DNA of 64,000 bases from Nothopassalora personata (lineage: Eukaryota > Ascomycota > Dothideomycetes > Mycosphaerellales > Mycosphaerellaceae). Position 1 is the first letter of the stretch. The number at the start of each line of letters is the position of its first letter. The notes under the pieces were generated by a model. The model was not told where the DNA came from. It made no database searches and was given only the letters and a program-made list of their open reading frames with translations. The position numbers were made by a program, and so were the translations under genes. Where the stretch lies: positions 248,001-312,000 of the forward strand of contig CM066296.1 of assembly GCA_033816765.1 (NCBI GenBank), read 5' to 3'. This document shows, piece by piece, positions 55,442 through 64,000 of this stretch.

Positions 55442-55897
55442 ATGGTCTACCCCTTGCCTTCCACAGCATCGTCCCAAGAAGAGGCAGAACCCTCGCAGCA
55501 GTCCACGTCAGGTCCGGCAGGACCCTCCCGCGACCTCTTCGAGCGCTATCTCGCCCAAGATTCCCACGCCTACACAATCGCGCACGAGCGTGTGCAAGAA
55601 CTCACGCTAACACCCGTGGACTCAATCAAAGCCGCAGACATCCACTGGCTGGGCGCGTACGAATATGCAGACCGGCTCGCGACTTGTCGTGATCACATGT
55701 TTGAGCTGGAAGAGATTGTAGAACATGACCGTGAGGGAGGGACGAGAGCGGAGAGGACGATATTGAGACGTCTCCGGGATCTGGTGGCGGCGATGGAGAG
55801 CATGGGGAAAGAGGTGGAGAGGTTGTTACAGAAGCTTGATGAGAGAAGGGAGAGGTTGGTGGAGAGGGAAGGGCATTGTTGTGAGGAGAATCGATAG
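55442..55897 (+). CDS. Small coiled-coil hypothetical protein
   Basis: A 151-residue single exon from ATG 55442 (MVYPLPSTASSQEEAEPSQQ). A disordered Ser/Pro/Gln-rich head is followed by RDLFERYLAQDSHAYTIAH and a helical half: EYADRLATCRDHMFELEEIV, then RTILRRLRDLVAAMESMGKE, then VERLLQKLDERRERLVERE. The heptad pattern suggests a coiled coil. I do not recognise the family. Its size and helical make-up would suit a small subunit of a kinetochore, Mediator-like or tethering complex, but that is a guess. No intron is needed. Confidence 0.6.
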   Translation: MVYPLPSTASSQEEAEPSQQSTSGPAGPSRDLFERYLAQDSHAYTIAHERVQELTLTPVDSIKAADIHWLGAYEYADRLATCRDHMFELEEIVEHDREGGTRAERTILRRLRDLVAAMESMGKEVERLLQKLDERRERLVEREGHCCEENR

Positions 55898-56568
55898 AGA
55901 TTCCGGGCGAGTAAGACACGTGAAGCGTCCGATGTAGTTTCCGGCACAGTGTCCGCATATCAACGCTCGTTGTCTCCAGGATGAGGCTCTCGTCAGTACG
56001 AACTCACATGCTCGTGGCATCATGCAGAACCATAGTCAGTTTGGCCTCTACAAAGCGAACACCTGCCGGTACTTCCTTATATGCGCTGCAGCCGATGTAC
56101 CGACCTCACCAGTCCGGTATGGGATAAAAGACGCGAAAGAAAGGCGGCCGGAGGATGTCAACATCGATGTTTCGAGCGTTCCCAGCGTATCGCTGCGTCG
56201 GCGAGGAATGTCGGGCTCCAGCGACAACGTTCAACCTAGTATATCGTCCTTAGGCAGCCGTTCGGGCAGAGACACGCGGGATGAAACGCCCTCGTTCTGT
56301 CCACAAAGAAGCAGGCGTGAAGATTGGCTTGCGGACTTTCAGGGAAGTTTCGAAGAGAATTCCAATGAAGTCCTTGATTGACCTGGAAGCGCTTTGTGCT
56401 GACGTGGCGAAGTCGTTGTCAACCTCGCACAGTCGCTGGGATCATGCTTGATATAGCCTGCATTGACAATTTTCAGGGTCCCAGATCCTCATACATCATG
56501 TTTCCCCATCGTAGGAAGTGTTGCTGTTCTTTGCAGACCACATCACCTCGCCCAGGTCGCTCACACCT
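55898..56568. other. Leader or upstream exons of the J-like gene
   Basis: An ATG frame at 56022-56381 encodes 119 residues with plausible Ser/Arg-rich content (SLRRRGMSGSSDNVQPSISS, REDWLADFQGSFEENSNEV). Just after it, in another frame, comes SLIDLEALCADVAKSLSTS. A candidate intron end with CATTGACA branch and TTTTCAG lies near 56464-56484. These may be upstream exons of the following J-like gene, but I could not build a frame-consistent join, so they are left out of its CDS. Confidence 0.35.
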
Positions 56569-58007
56569 ATGACTCGCAAGATGGAGCCAAGACGTGAAAC
56601 CTCCGCTATGAGCGCGGCAGGGCTGGATGTGAACGACTTAAGGTCGATCATGAAGCTTGATATTGCAGCTTCGAACGAGCTGCAGTCTCGGATAGAACTG
56701 ATGCGCCAAGAACTGAGAGCCGGAAGAAGACCGCCAGAGGGGAAGATTGAGCTGTGCGAATTGGCGAACAAAGACATGACCAAAGATCTGATGAGACGAA
56801 TCGAGCAGATCGAAAGGCAAGGAAGACTAACGACAGTCGACCGAGAAATGCTGCAAGCCTTCAGTTCGCGACTTGCCGTGTGCGATAAGCAGGGGATGGA
56901 CATCACAGAATTGCGTGATTGGAAGCAAGATGTGTTGAATAGTTCGGTCTCGACCGCGAGTACCACCAGTCTAGATCAACAAGATGCACAGAAACGGGAG
57001 GCGCTTCCTCTCGGCGGAAAGCCAAGGACACCAGAAACATCGCCATGCCCGCCGGTCAGGGTGACAGAGCATCTTCGGCGAGCACCGGATGGGGGAGTGC
57101 GGTCGACCAGTCCAGGACCGATCCTCGAGCGAGTTGATAGCAGAGATCGCAGGCCAGCAGGATCGCCGCGGCTAGACAGAGACAGAACATTTGGCATGTC
57201 GCCATCGCCACGGCGTAGCAGTCAGCCATACTTCCCTCCGCCACCTTCTTCACCATGTCGACCGAGTGCTGCTGTCGCGACACCGTCCTCGCCGTGGCAG
57301 AGCAGCGAGCGGGTGCCGCAGGTCCCACCACCGCCACGACCACCAGCGCCGTACGTGAGCAGCAGTACCACAACACCTCCACCGCGCTTCAGCAGTCAAG
57401 TGCCAGAGGGATCACCGCCATTCAGCCGAGGAAGTGAGGGAGCCATTCCATCACCATCGGTCTCGAGGCCACGAAGCCAATATGGTGATGCTCAGAGCTC
57501 GTCAGATTCGCTGCCTCAACACCGTAGCATGAATGGCAGGTACTCCGTAGACCCGCCATCGACAGCATCGTCACTCCGGCGACCTACTTATCAGCCTCCA
57601 ACTGTCGCAGAGCCTCGATATGAGGCTTATTACGATCCGAATTACGTGGACGGTGATCTCGCGTTGGAAAAAGCGACATGGCCGCTATTGTATCGCATCC
57701 TGGACGTGGACCCGTCTACACCCCCGCGGATCTTTGAGCATACCATGAAGAGGTGAGTAATGCCTGGCCTGGCGAAAGTTCCAGATGTAGGAGCTAACAT
57801 GGTCCCAGGTCGCTCGCTGGTTTGAGCCTTAAGCACAACCCAGTACAACGACCGAACGACCCAGAAGCTCCAGTCCGATGGGCAGCGATCTGCAAGGCAT
57901 ACGACACGCTTATCGATCCCGAACGCAGACGTGACTACGATGGCCATAACGCGGAGCCCGGCATCAACGACGATTTTGCCAAGCTGAGCCTGGGTGGGTG
58001 GAGGTAG
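56569..58007 (+). CDS. Protein with degenerate C-terminal J-like domain
   Basis: Exons 56569-57752 and 57809-58007, separated by a 56-nt intron (AG/GTGAGT, CATGGTCCCAG), give at least 460 residues; upstream exons are possible. Residues about 10-140 are helical and charged (DLRSIMKLDIAASNELQSRI, MTKDLMRRIEQIERQGRLT). A 200-residue Pro/Ser/Arg-rich stretch follows. The C-terminus folds like a J domain: LLYRILDVDPSTPPRIFE, a helix SLAGLSLKHNP, then RWAAICKAYDTLIDPERRRD and YDGHN. The HPD tripeptide that J proteins need to stimulate Hsp70 ATPase is replaced by HNP, so the domain probably lacks that activity and may instead mediate binding. The intron falls inside the J-like domain. Cellular role unknown. 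Confidence 0.7.
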
Positions 58008-59648
58008 TACTGGGCATCAGGAAGAGTCGGGCTTCCATCAAATTCCGCCAAAAGTACACTGAAACGATCGTTAGCATGCGCATTGGCTGTTCATGTCAGG
58101 ATGAGCTACGGCTACCCGTCTGCAAGCAGAGCAGGTGTGGTAGCGTGGCCGCTCTCGGCGAAGCTTCCACTCATTGAAAAGCAGTGTTTGTTGGCGGGCC
58201 AGATGAAGAGGGGGACATTTGATCGACGTCCGAAGGATCGTGGTGATGTGAACACTGAACGTAGCATGGGAAAGCCCATGAGAAAAGGATGTTCCACGCG
58301 TCGGGGAAGTCGCGTCCGCGTCTGCGTCCACGTGGTTTTGCCATCAGCCGTGCGTGGACGATGTTGGTCAATCCCTACAGGATCGCGTGTACGCACGCGA
58401 CCAACTTCTTCTCTTCATAACAATGGGACCCTCGTGTCTCAGGGTGTCGTCTAACAGATAGCCAGATTCGACGAGGCCACCGCATGAGAGTCTCGCGCTC
58501 TGTCGCCGTTGGCAGGAAGGCCATGGGCCATGCCAAGGACCAGGACCGGTGACAGAACCCTATGGACCTCCAGTGGACTGCTAGAGGTCACTTGACAATG
58601 CCCATTGCGGTCACCAGCCTCGTTCGACGAAGCGCGAGATGTGTACATGGCCGATTGTGCCGAGGATGTTTACTGAAGCCCATGTCTGCAAAATATCGTG
58701 ACCCGAGCTGAAGAGACTCTGAGAACCAACTCCTTCCTCCCTGGGCTAGCTACCGTGGCAGTTCGTGGGCAAGGCCGGTCATTCCCCTAACGAGCAAGGC
58801 TCCAAAGCTTCATATGGTCAAGCAGCGCACGAGGCGTAACAAGCAAGCGGCGAAGAGCTTCATCGTCCGTGGCCATTGTGTTGTGTTACATTTGCTCATG
58901 GATAAGCTCCACTTCGACAATATTTGAGAGCATCCATCTTCCGATGGGGTCTGCGGTACGACATCGTGACAAAAATGCACTGCTTTCTGGCTAGTTGGAC
59001 TTCTGTGGATTGAAAGCTAATTGCAGTACAGGTCGATTTGCTTGGCTGGCAACGTCGGGAATGCATGGATGGACATTAGCTGTGGACGGATGGAGGGATC
59101 GTACGTAAAGAAGTGGATAGACCAGGCGCGTTGGAAGTACATGTAGTGAGTTGCCCCGGTCGTGGTATCTTTTGGTGACGGTGCTTGGGTGTCACGAATG
59201 GTACATGACGCTGAGCAAGGATGGAGATGAAGTCGCGTTTCAACGACACCAGCCCATGCACGAGCCGCATGTTGTGTAACCATTGCCAACGTCGCTGTTG
59301 CTTCTTCACAACATATCTTGATCCCTACGAAAAGCTGAAATACCCAGCAAGCTCGTCGCCATTGACGCCGTAGATCCAGCACACAAATGCTGCTCCCTCC
59401 TTTGAGGAGACGCAGCTTGCTGGTGCTGCCAACATTGCATAGCAGGACAGCATCACTTTGTCTCGGAGACGGATAGACACATTAGTACTGTCCAACACAA
59501 TCGAAATGAAGCCAGGCAAGCTGTCATTTCCACCGCCTCGCGGCTATGTCGTCTGTCGTTCTCCAGCGTCTTGTCAGCTGCTCTTTTGTGATACAGCAAT
59601 CATTCTGCCTGTGCCACCTCATCGTATCACTCTTCAGTTTCGTCCACG
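58008..59648. other. 1.6-kb intergenic region
   Basis: No supported gene. Several frames of 60-123 codons on both strands overlap each other and lack motifs. The 121-codon minus frame at 59017-59382 starts with a non-ATG codon. The last few hundred bases should be the promoter and leader of the coiled-coil gene. No tRNA-like structure or repeat was noticed. Confidence 0.4.
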
Positions 59649-61247
59649 ATGGCTGAATCGCAGGCTGTCTCAAATCGGGACAGTGTCGGGCATCCAAACG
59701 GAGTGCTCGAAGGGACACCGTTTTGGATCCAGCAGCGGCCTCCTTCGCAAGCCGGACGACGATTAGGTCCTCAGCAAAACGGCCAGGTGGTTTGGCAACC
59801 ACGACAAGGAGCATTCTCATTACTGACAAACCCGTTACCACAAGGCCAGGATAGCTATCATCCGGCTGGTTCGATAGGCCATCAGCAGCAGCAACAGCAG
59901 CAGCAGCAGCAAGCACCTACCATAACGGCACTGAGCCAAACTCAGCCTGTAAGATACAACAGCCTCGCCGAAGCAGTAGCTGCTCGTGACTGGGGCACCG
60001 CCGCTCGACTGGATATTCTGGAGAAAAACGCTTCGTTGCGGGAGAAAGACGCTTCGTTGCGGGAGAAAGACGCTTCATTGCGGGAGAAAGACGCTTTGTT
60101 ACGGGAGAAAGATGCCTTACTGTTGGAGAAAGAAGAGTTGTGGGGCGGAAGGTACCGTATGCTCCATCACGAGAAACAGCAGATTGAGGAGCAACTCGCT
60201 CTGGGCATGCAAGCACTGGAATCTCAGCACACGGCCGATCTGACCCACCTTCGACTCGCGCATGCTGAGAACCTGAAGCTCGAAGAGAAAGCACGTTTGG
60301 TCGTAGTGGGACAACTCGACAAGGCAATCGCCGATCGCAAAGCAGAGACAAGTGCCTTGATAAGATGTGAGAAGGATCGTCAAACGGAAGTGGACAAGAA
60401 CCTGGATCTTGCGAAGAAGTACGCAGAAGCAAAGCACTGGAAGTCGGAGCTTGAGAGCATGGTTCACAGCCATAACCACACTCTACGTAAGCGCGACATA
60501 GCCCTAGCCGAAAATGATACGGCAATTGAGGACTTGCGGAAAGCTTGCAATGTTCTCCAGGAGCAGTTGAAGTGGGCCGAGAGCAGAAATGTCGACCTGA
60601 CACAGGAGAAGGTGACTGCTGTAAAGGAGGCCAAAAAGAAAGTCGAGGATAAGTCCAAGCGGTCCGAGACGACGCTCGAGCAAGAAATAGCCGACCTCAA
60701 AGCACAGGTCGAACAATTGCAACAAGATCTGCAAGTCGCCAGAGAGGCTCAAGAAGAAGCTCAAGATGGATATGCAGCTGCTCAGCAGAGGCTGGAGGAG
60801 TGCAGGGAGATCCAACTTGCCGAGGACGAGATCAAAACGCACAGGAAGCGTCTTCTGGATGGTGACAGCATTGCTGCTCCGACCCCAAAGAAACCTCGCG
60901 TCTCGACCGAAACGAGGCCGCCGAAGACTCCTACGCCGAAAACTGGCCAGGAAGCCGTTCTTCCAACGCCAGCACCAGCAGTTACGACACCGCACATAGA
61001 GATCGCTTTGAAGAACGCAAATTCTTTGCTGCCGCCACCGCCACCAGGACCATCGAATCAGGCACGTCGACCTGCAATGCCGCAGAGTCCGAAGAGGCCC
61101 ACGGAATTCGTTGAACCTCTTACGCCGGTCGCATCATGGACCGCATCTCCTCCGCAGCCCACAATGAGGAACAAGAATTCTCCTCTGCCAGCGCTGCCAC
61201 TGAATTCATCTGGCAAGCATAGGCCGCCAGAAGATACACGATATTAA
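59649..61247 (+). CDS. Long coiled-coil protein with polyQ and tandem heptad repeats
   Basis: A single exon of 532 residues from ATG 59649. A Gln/Gly/Pro-rich head contains a run of ten Gln (CAG/CAA repeat at 59884-59911). Next comes a stretch with five near-identical heptads, unit KDASLRE, encoded by 21-bp repeats at about 60022-60126. A coiled coil then spans about 115-405 (EIADLKAQVEQLQQDLQVAR). The tail is Pro/Thr-rich with basic TPKKPR, a candidate nuclear localisation signal, and PPPPPPGPS, a possible profilin or SH3 ligand. No catalytic domain is visible and I do not recognise the family. The exact match between the 7-residue DNA repeat and the coiled-coil period means copy changes would keep the heptad register. 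Confidence 0.75.
   Translation: MAESQAVSNRDSVGHPNGVLEGTPFWIQQRPPSQAGRRLGPQQNGQVVWQPRQGAFSLLTNPLPQGQDSYHPAGSIGHQQQQQQQQQQAPTITALSQTQPVRYNSLAEAVAARDWGTAARLDILEKNASLREKDASLREKDASLREKDALLREKDALLLEKEELWGGRYRMLHHEKQQIEEQLALGMQALESQHTADLTHLRLAHAENLKLEEKARLVVVGQLDKAIADRKAETSALIRCEKDRQTEVDKNLDLAKKYAEAKHWKSELESMVHSHNHTLRKRDIALAENDTAIEDLRKACNVLQEQLKWAESRNVDLTQEKVTAVKEAKKKVEDKSKRSETTLEQEIADLKAQVEQLQQDLQVAREAQEEAQDGYAAAQQRLEECREIQLAEDEIKTHRKRLLDGDSIAAPTPKKPRVSTETRPPKTPTPKTGQEAVLPTPAPAVTTPHIEIALKNANSLLPPPPPGPSNQARRPAMPQSPKRPTEFVEPLTPVASWTASPPQPTMRNKNSPLPALPLNSSGKHRPPEDTRY
59884..59911 (+). repeat. CAG/CAA trinucleotide repeat (polyQ)
   Basis: Mixed CAG and CAA codons encode ten consecutive glutamines near residue 80 of the coiled-coil protein. 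The interruption by CAA should lower slippage. Coordinates are good to a few bases. Confidence 0.85.
60022..60126 (+). repeat. 21-bp coding tandem repeat, about five units
   Basis: Units follow the pattern GAGAAAGACGCTTCGTTGCG with small changes, encoding K-D-A-(S/L)-L-(R/L)-E. The first three units are nearly identical in DNA (third differs by one base), and the last two have drifted, which points to recent expansion at one end. Confidence 0.85.
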
Positions 61248-62161
61248 GGTGGATGGCGTCCGGGTCAGTATGATAATCTTGATGGCAGTCGCAGCCAATG
61301 ATCAAGGCCGATGCAGCTGCGGAGAAGGTATGCTAGAGCGACTTCGAGGAACAGAGTGGAGAATCCAGGATGCCACTTGTGGTGGGCTGTCGCACCAGTG
61401 CGACTGCGGAGAATGGTTTGGACTTGAGGGACAGATTGTATCCAGATAGGAGTCGTTCACCAAAAGGAAATGGATTGAGAGCGTGAGAGGGAATTATGTG
61501 AAGGCTGTCTAAAATTCAAGATTGTCTAGCTGGGTTCTCGGGCAGACCGGAATGAAGTTCGTCAGAGCCCAGCACGACAACCTTGCCCATTGTACAAGAC
61601 AAGGTAGATAGCCGACGACAAAGAAATTTTGCACGAGAGTAATCTGACTGCATGCTACGTTCTCATCATACCACCGTAATGTCAGCATCGTGCCTTCCAC
61701 ATACTAGTCCCTGCCAAGTCTGGCACGTGCGATTGGCTGTTCCTGGTTTGACCCGTCCAGTGTCGGCCAATTCTGCGGACGACGTCGATGCAAGCCAGTT
61801 CGGGGCTCCAGATCTGCAATGCAATGCACGAGCGATGCACTCTTCAGAAGAACTGATGGTAGTCCTGACATGCGACTCGAGCAGTGGTGACACGTCCCAG
61901 TAAGGGATGTGGGTGCCTGAGGCCAACATGAGCCTCCGGTGATGATCGATGGCGCATGCGACAGTGACAGTGGTGGAATATACCATGAAGTCGGGCGTTG
62001 TGGGAAGACATGTCGTGTGGTGCAATTCCTGGTCCAGGATCACAAGATCTGCTGGCACTTATGCCACCAATGGCCGAAGATCATAGTCCAGCATGGTATG
62101 GGTCGATGAAGAGATTACCGCAGCCACATGGCGTCTGCCCATTGCCTGTTCACGTCTTCCT
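61248..62161. other. Convergent intergenic region, coiled-coil gene / BUD20 3' ends
   Basis: 914 bp with no supported gene. A 130-codon minus frame (61666-62058) starts with GTG and has no motif. The two 3' UTRs should lie here. Confidence 0.4.
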
Positions 62162-62527
62162 TCAAACGTCCTCATCCCCCGACGCATCTATCCTCTCCGA
62201 CTCCTCAACGAGCTTCCTGCCATTGTTCGTCGTCAAGCCCGCGGCGAGTTCCGCTTCCTTCTGGCTGTACGGCTCCTCCTTCAGATCGCGCACTCGTCTC
62301 TTGTGCGGCTTGCCCTTCTGGTGCTTGACGAAGTTGGTCTCGGACTCATACCACTTTGCGCACTCCACGCAGTACCATTCTCCGAAGCCGGGGAGATCCT
62401 CCTTCGCCTTGGTCTCGGTGTACTTTTCCAGATGCTTCTTCGACAGCAGGTCAGCATGAACCTGGTCGAGATCACGGGTATGGCGGCGCGTCTTTGATTT
62501 CGACTTCGGGCCTCTGATGGCTGGCAT
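62162..62527 (-). CDS. BUD20: Bud20, C2H2 zinc-finger pre-60S export factor
   Basis: A 121-residue single exon. ATG 62525-62527 gives the family start MPAIRGPKSKSKTRRHTRD; twelve further in-frame codons upstream are ignored. DLDQVHADLL and GFGEWYCVECAKWYES lead into a C2H2 finger with C53, C56, H69 and H75 (C-x2-C-x12-H-x5-H), followed by HKRRVRDLKEEPYSQKEAE. This is the layout of yeast Bud20 and human ZNF593. Bud20 shuttles with pre-60S particles and helps nuclear export, binding through the finger and basic N-terminus. Length is slightly below that of yeast (166) because the C-terminus is short and acidic. It is divergent from aconitase. Confidence 0.93.
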   Translation of the reverse strand: MPAIRGPKSKSKTRRHTRDLDQVHADLLSKKHLEKYTETKAKEDLPGFGEWYCVECAKWYESETNFVKHQKGKPHKRRVRDLKEEPYSQKEAELAAGLTTNNGRKLVEESERIDASGDEDV

Positions 62528-63127
62528 TTTTGCTGTGCCTCGCCGAGATCGGTAGAGCAACACGATCGTGGATGCTGTGTTCGGGAGGTGTTTGATGAGT
62601 TTGAGATGCGCTGCTGCAGAAAATTAGCGAACTCGGAGGCACGGCAAGCGGCCTCGGCACGGCAAGCGGCCTCGCCACGGCAAGATCAGGAAACGCCGTG
62701 GCGGACGGACGTGTTCTGCATACGCCTGCCTGCCTGTTGGAGCTTCTGCGAGGAGTTCTGACTGTGTATGCACCGAATCCGCGGGAAATGGCAGTATGGC
62801 CTATCACATGCAAGGCTGAATAACAATAATATCGGCATTTCTGTCAAGCGGCCGACAACCGGCCAGCACCTGGTGTTCTAGCGCGTCCAGGCGCAAAACT
62901 CGAGTTGGTCTGCAGAACGACTGTTTCCGAGTAGCCGAGGGCCCAGCAGCCAATGAGGGAGCTTCTAATGGTGGTGTTCTCGCTTTACCGGAGAACTCTG
63001 GTAGCTTGACGTCTCTTTTGTTCGTTCGACACTGATAGCGCACACTCTGCCCACCACACTCACGGCCGTCCTCTCCCCTCCGCTCAGCCTCACCACCCGT
63101 CACTGCACAGCTGGGAAGCATATCAGG
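62528..63127. promoter_or_regulatory. Divergent promoter, BUD20 / aconitase
   Basis: 600 bp between two ATGs. It includes a short tandem repeat of 18 bp at 62638-62684 in the BUD20 leader. Otherwise no gene is seen; frames are short and Arg/Pro-rich. Confidence 0.45.
62638..62684. repeat. 18-bp tandem repeat, about 2.6 copies
   Basis: Unit GGCACGGCAAGCGGCCTC at 62638-62655 and 62656-62673, with a partial third copy to 62684. It lies about 110 bp upstream of the BUD20 ATG, probably in its 5' leader or promoter. Confidence 0.9.
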
Positions 63128-64000
63128 ATGTTGTCGGCACGATTGGCTGCGCGCCAGCTGGTACGTCTTCCCCCTAGCGACAACAGCTCCTCAAACAGCT
63201 GTCGCCCACCACTCATTGGAGCATCAGCACAGCTAACAACCCATCGAAACAGCCCCGGCTGGGCCGCCGGACGTTCGCTACCGTCAATGACAGCCCGCTC
63301 ACCAAGAAGGTCGAGATGGCCAACTCGGAGAAGGGCCACTACATCAACTATGCCGGCATGAACGAGAACCTCACCATTGTGCGGAAACGCCTGAACCGAC
63401 CTCTCACGTATGCCGAGAAGATTCTATACTCGCATTTGGACGACCCGCACGGTCAGGACATCGAGCGTGGCAAGAGCTATTTGAAGCTCAGGCCGGACAG
63501 AGTCGCGTGTCAAGATGCCACGGCTCAGATGGCTATTCTGCAGTTCATGAGCGCTGGTATGCCCAGTGTAGCAACACCTACAACTGTCCACTGTGACCAC
63601 TTGATTGAGGCACAGGTTGGTGGTGAGAAGGATCTTCAAAGAGCCTATGAGTGAGTGAGACACCTTGCCGGCCAGATTATGAAGAAGATGTGCTGACCAC
63701 GCTCGAACTAGCATTAACAAAGAGGTACCTCAACACCTCCATCATGCTCTGAAGTGTCTCTAACACCCTGACAGGTATATGACTTCTTGTCTTCCAGCTG
63801 CGCGAAGTACAACATTGGTAAGTTGCTTCAGGCGTGCAAGTATGTGGAGCGTATGCTGACATGACAACTCAGGCTTCTGGAAGCCGGGCAGCGGCATCAT
63901 CCACCAGATCGTCCTCGAGAACTACGCTTTCCCAGGTGGTCTTATGATTGGTACCGACTCGCACACTCCCAACGCTGGTGGTCTGGGAATGGTAGCAGTT
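63128..64000 (+). CDS. ACO1: Mitochondrial aconitate hydratase, N-terminal part
   Basis: Five exons before the window edge: 63128-63160, 63253-63650, 63712-63724, 63775-63817 and 63873 onward. Introns are 92, 61, 50 and 55 nt. Exon 1 encodes [11 protein letters not shown]; with the start of exon 2 ([13 protein letters not shown]) it makes a basic mitochondrial presequence. Then come aconitase blocks [92 protein letters not shown]. The third exon is only 13 nt (INKE plus a shared codon), and all phases agree. The enzyme isomerises citrate to isocitrate in the TCA cycle with a 4Fe-4S cluster; the cluster cysteines lie beyond the window. ATG is well supported. Confidence 0.95.

Noticed and set aside
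1..64000. CRISPR arrays, bacterial operons or intact transposons
   Set aside because: No regularly spaced repeats, no transposase or reverse transcriptase frame, and no terminal repeats were seen; the content is eukaryotic.

Overview
The window is nuclear DNA of a filamentous ascomycete fungus. Genes are long single ORFs or carry short introns, mostly 48-60 nt and up to about 140, with GT(A/G)NGT donors, CTAAC/CTGAC-type branch sites and YAG acceptors. Intergenic leaders are CT-rich, and the gene content is typically fungal: FKS1, GH72, GH18, Zn2Cys6, SUR7/PalI, HET and MED9. A Dothideomycete is my guess from general style, not from a search.

Layout. 1-9.2 kb holds a cell-wall pair: a 5' fragment of a GH72 beta-1,3-glucanosyltransferase (minus) head-to-head with the beta-1,3-glucan synthase FKS1 (plus). 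9.2-11.6 kb is gene-poor with one coding relic. 11.6-13.1 kb carries a GNAT acetyltransferase with an integrase-type HHCC zinc finger (Spt10-like). 13.8-22.0 kb looks like a small metabolic cluster: flavin monooxygenase, sugar transporter, Zn2Cys6 regulator and short-chain dehydrogenase. Transporter and regulator share a 245-bp promoter. 22.3-24.3 kb contains a membrane-anchored HET-domain gene that reads as broken: two in-frame TAG codons and two frame changes.

24.5-34 kb is housekeeping: RMND1/DUF155, VPS41, GAR1 and an NSUN-type RNA m5C methyltransferase. 34.2-41.1 kb has a GH18 chitinase with a large Ser/Thr-rich insertion inside its catalytic domain, and a very long GH47 mannosidase. 41.1-48.9 kb has no intact recognisable gene. 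It holds a decayed SDR pseudogene, a second degraded coding relic and short direct repeats.

48.9-64 kb returns to dense genes: a SUR7/PalI-like membrane protein, a hypothetical protein, MED9, cofactor-independent phosphoglycerate mutase, a small coiled-coil protein, a protein with a degenerate J domain, a long coiled-coil protein with repeated heptads, BUD20, and the 5' part of mitochondrial aconitase with a 13-nt exon.

Themes that link genes: wall synthesis and remodelling (GH72, FKS1, GH18, SUR7-like), N-glycan trimming (GH47), ribosome biogenesis and RNA modification (GAR1, NSUN, BUD20), and central carbon metabolism (PGM, aconitase). All gene models were built by eye from reading frames, splice signals and remembered family motifs. 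No database search was run.
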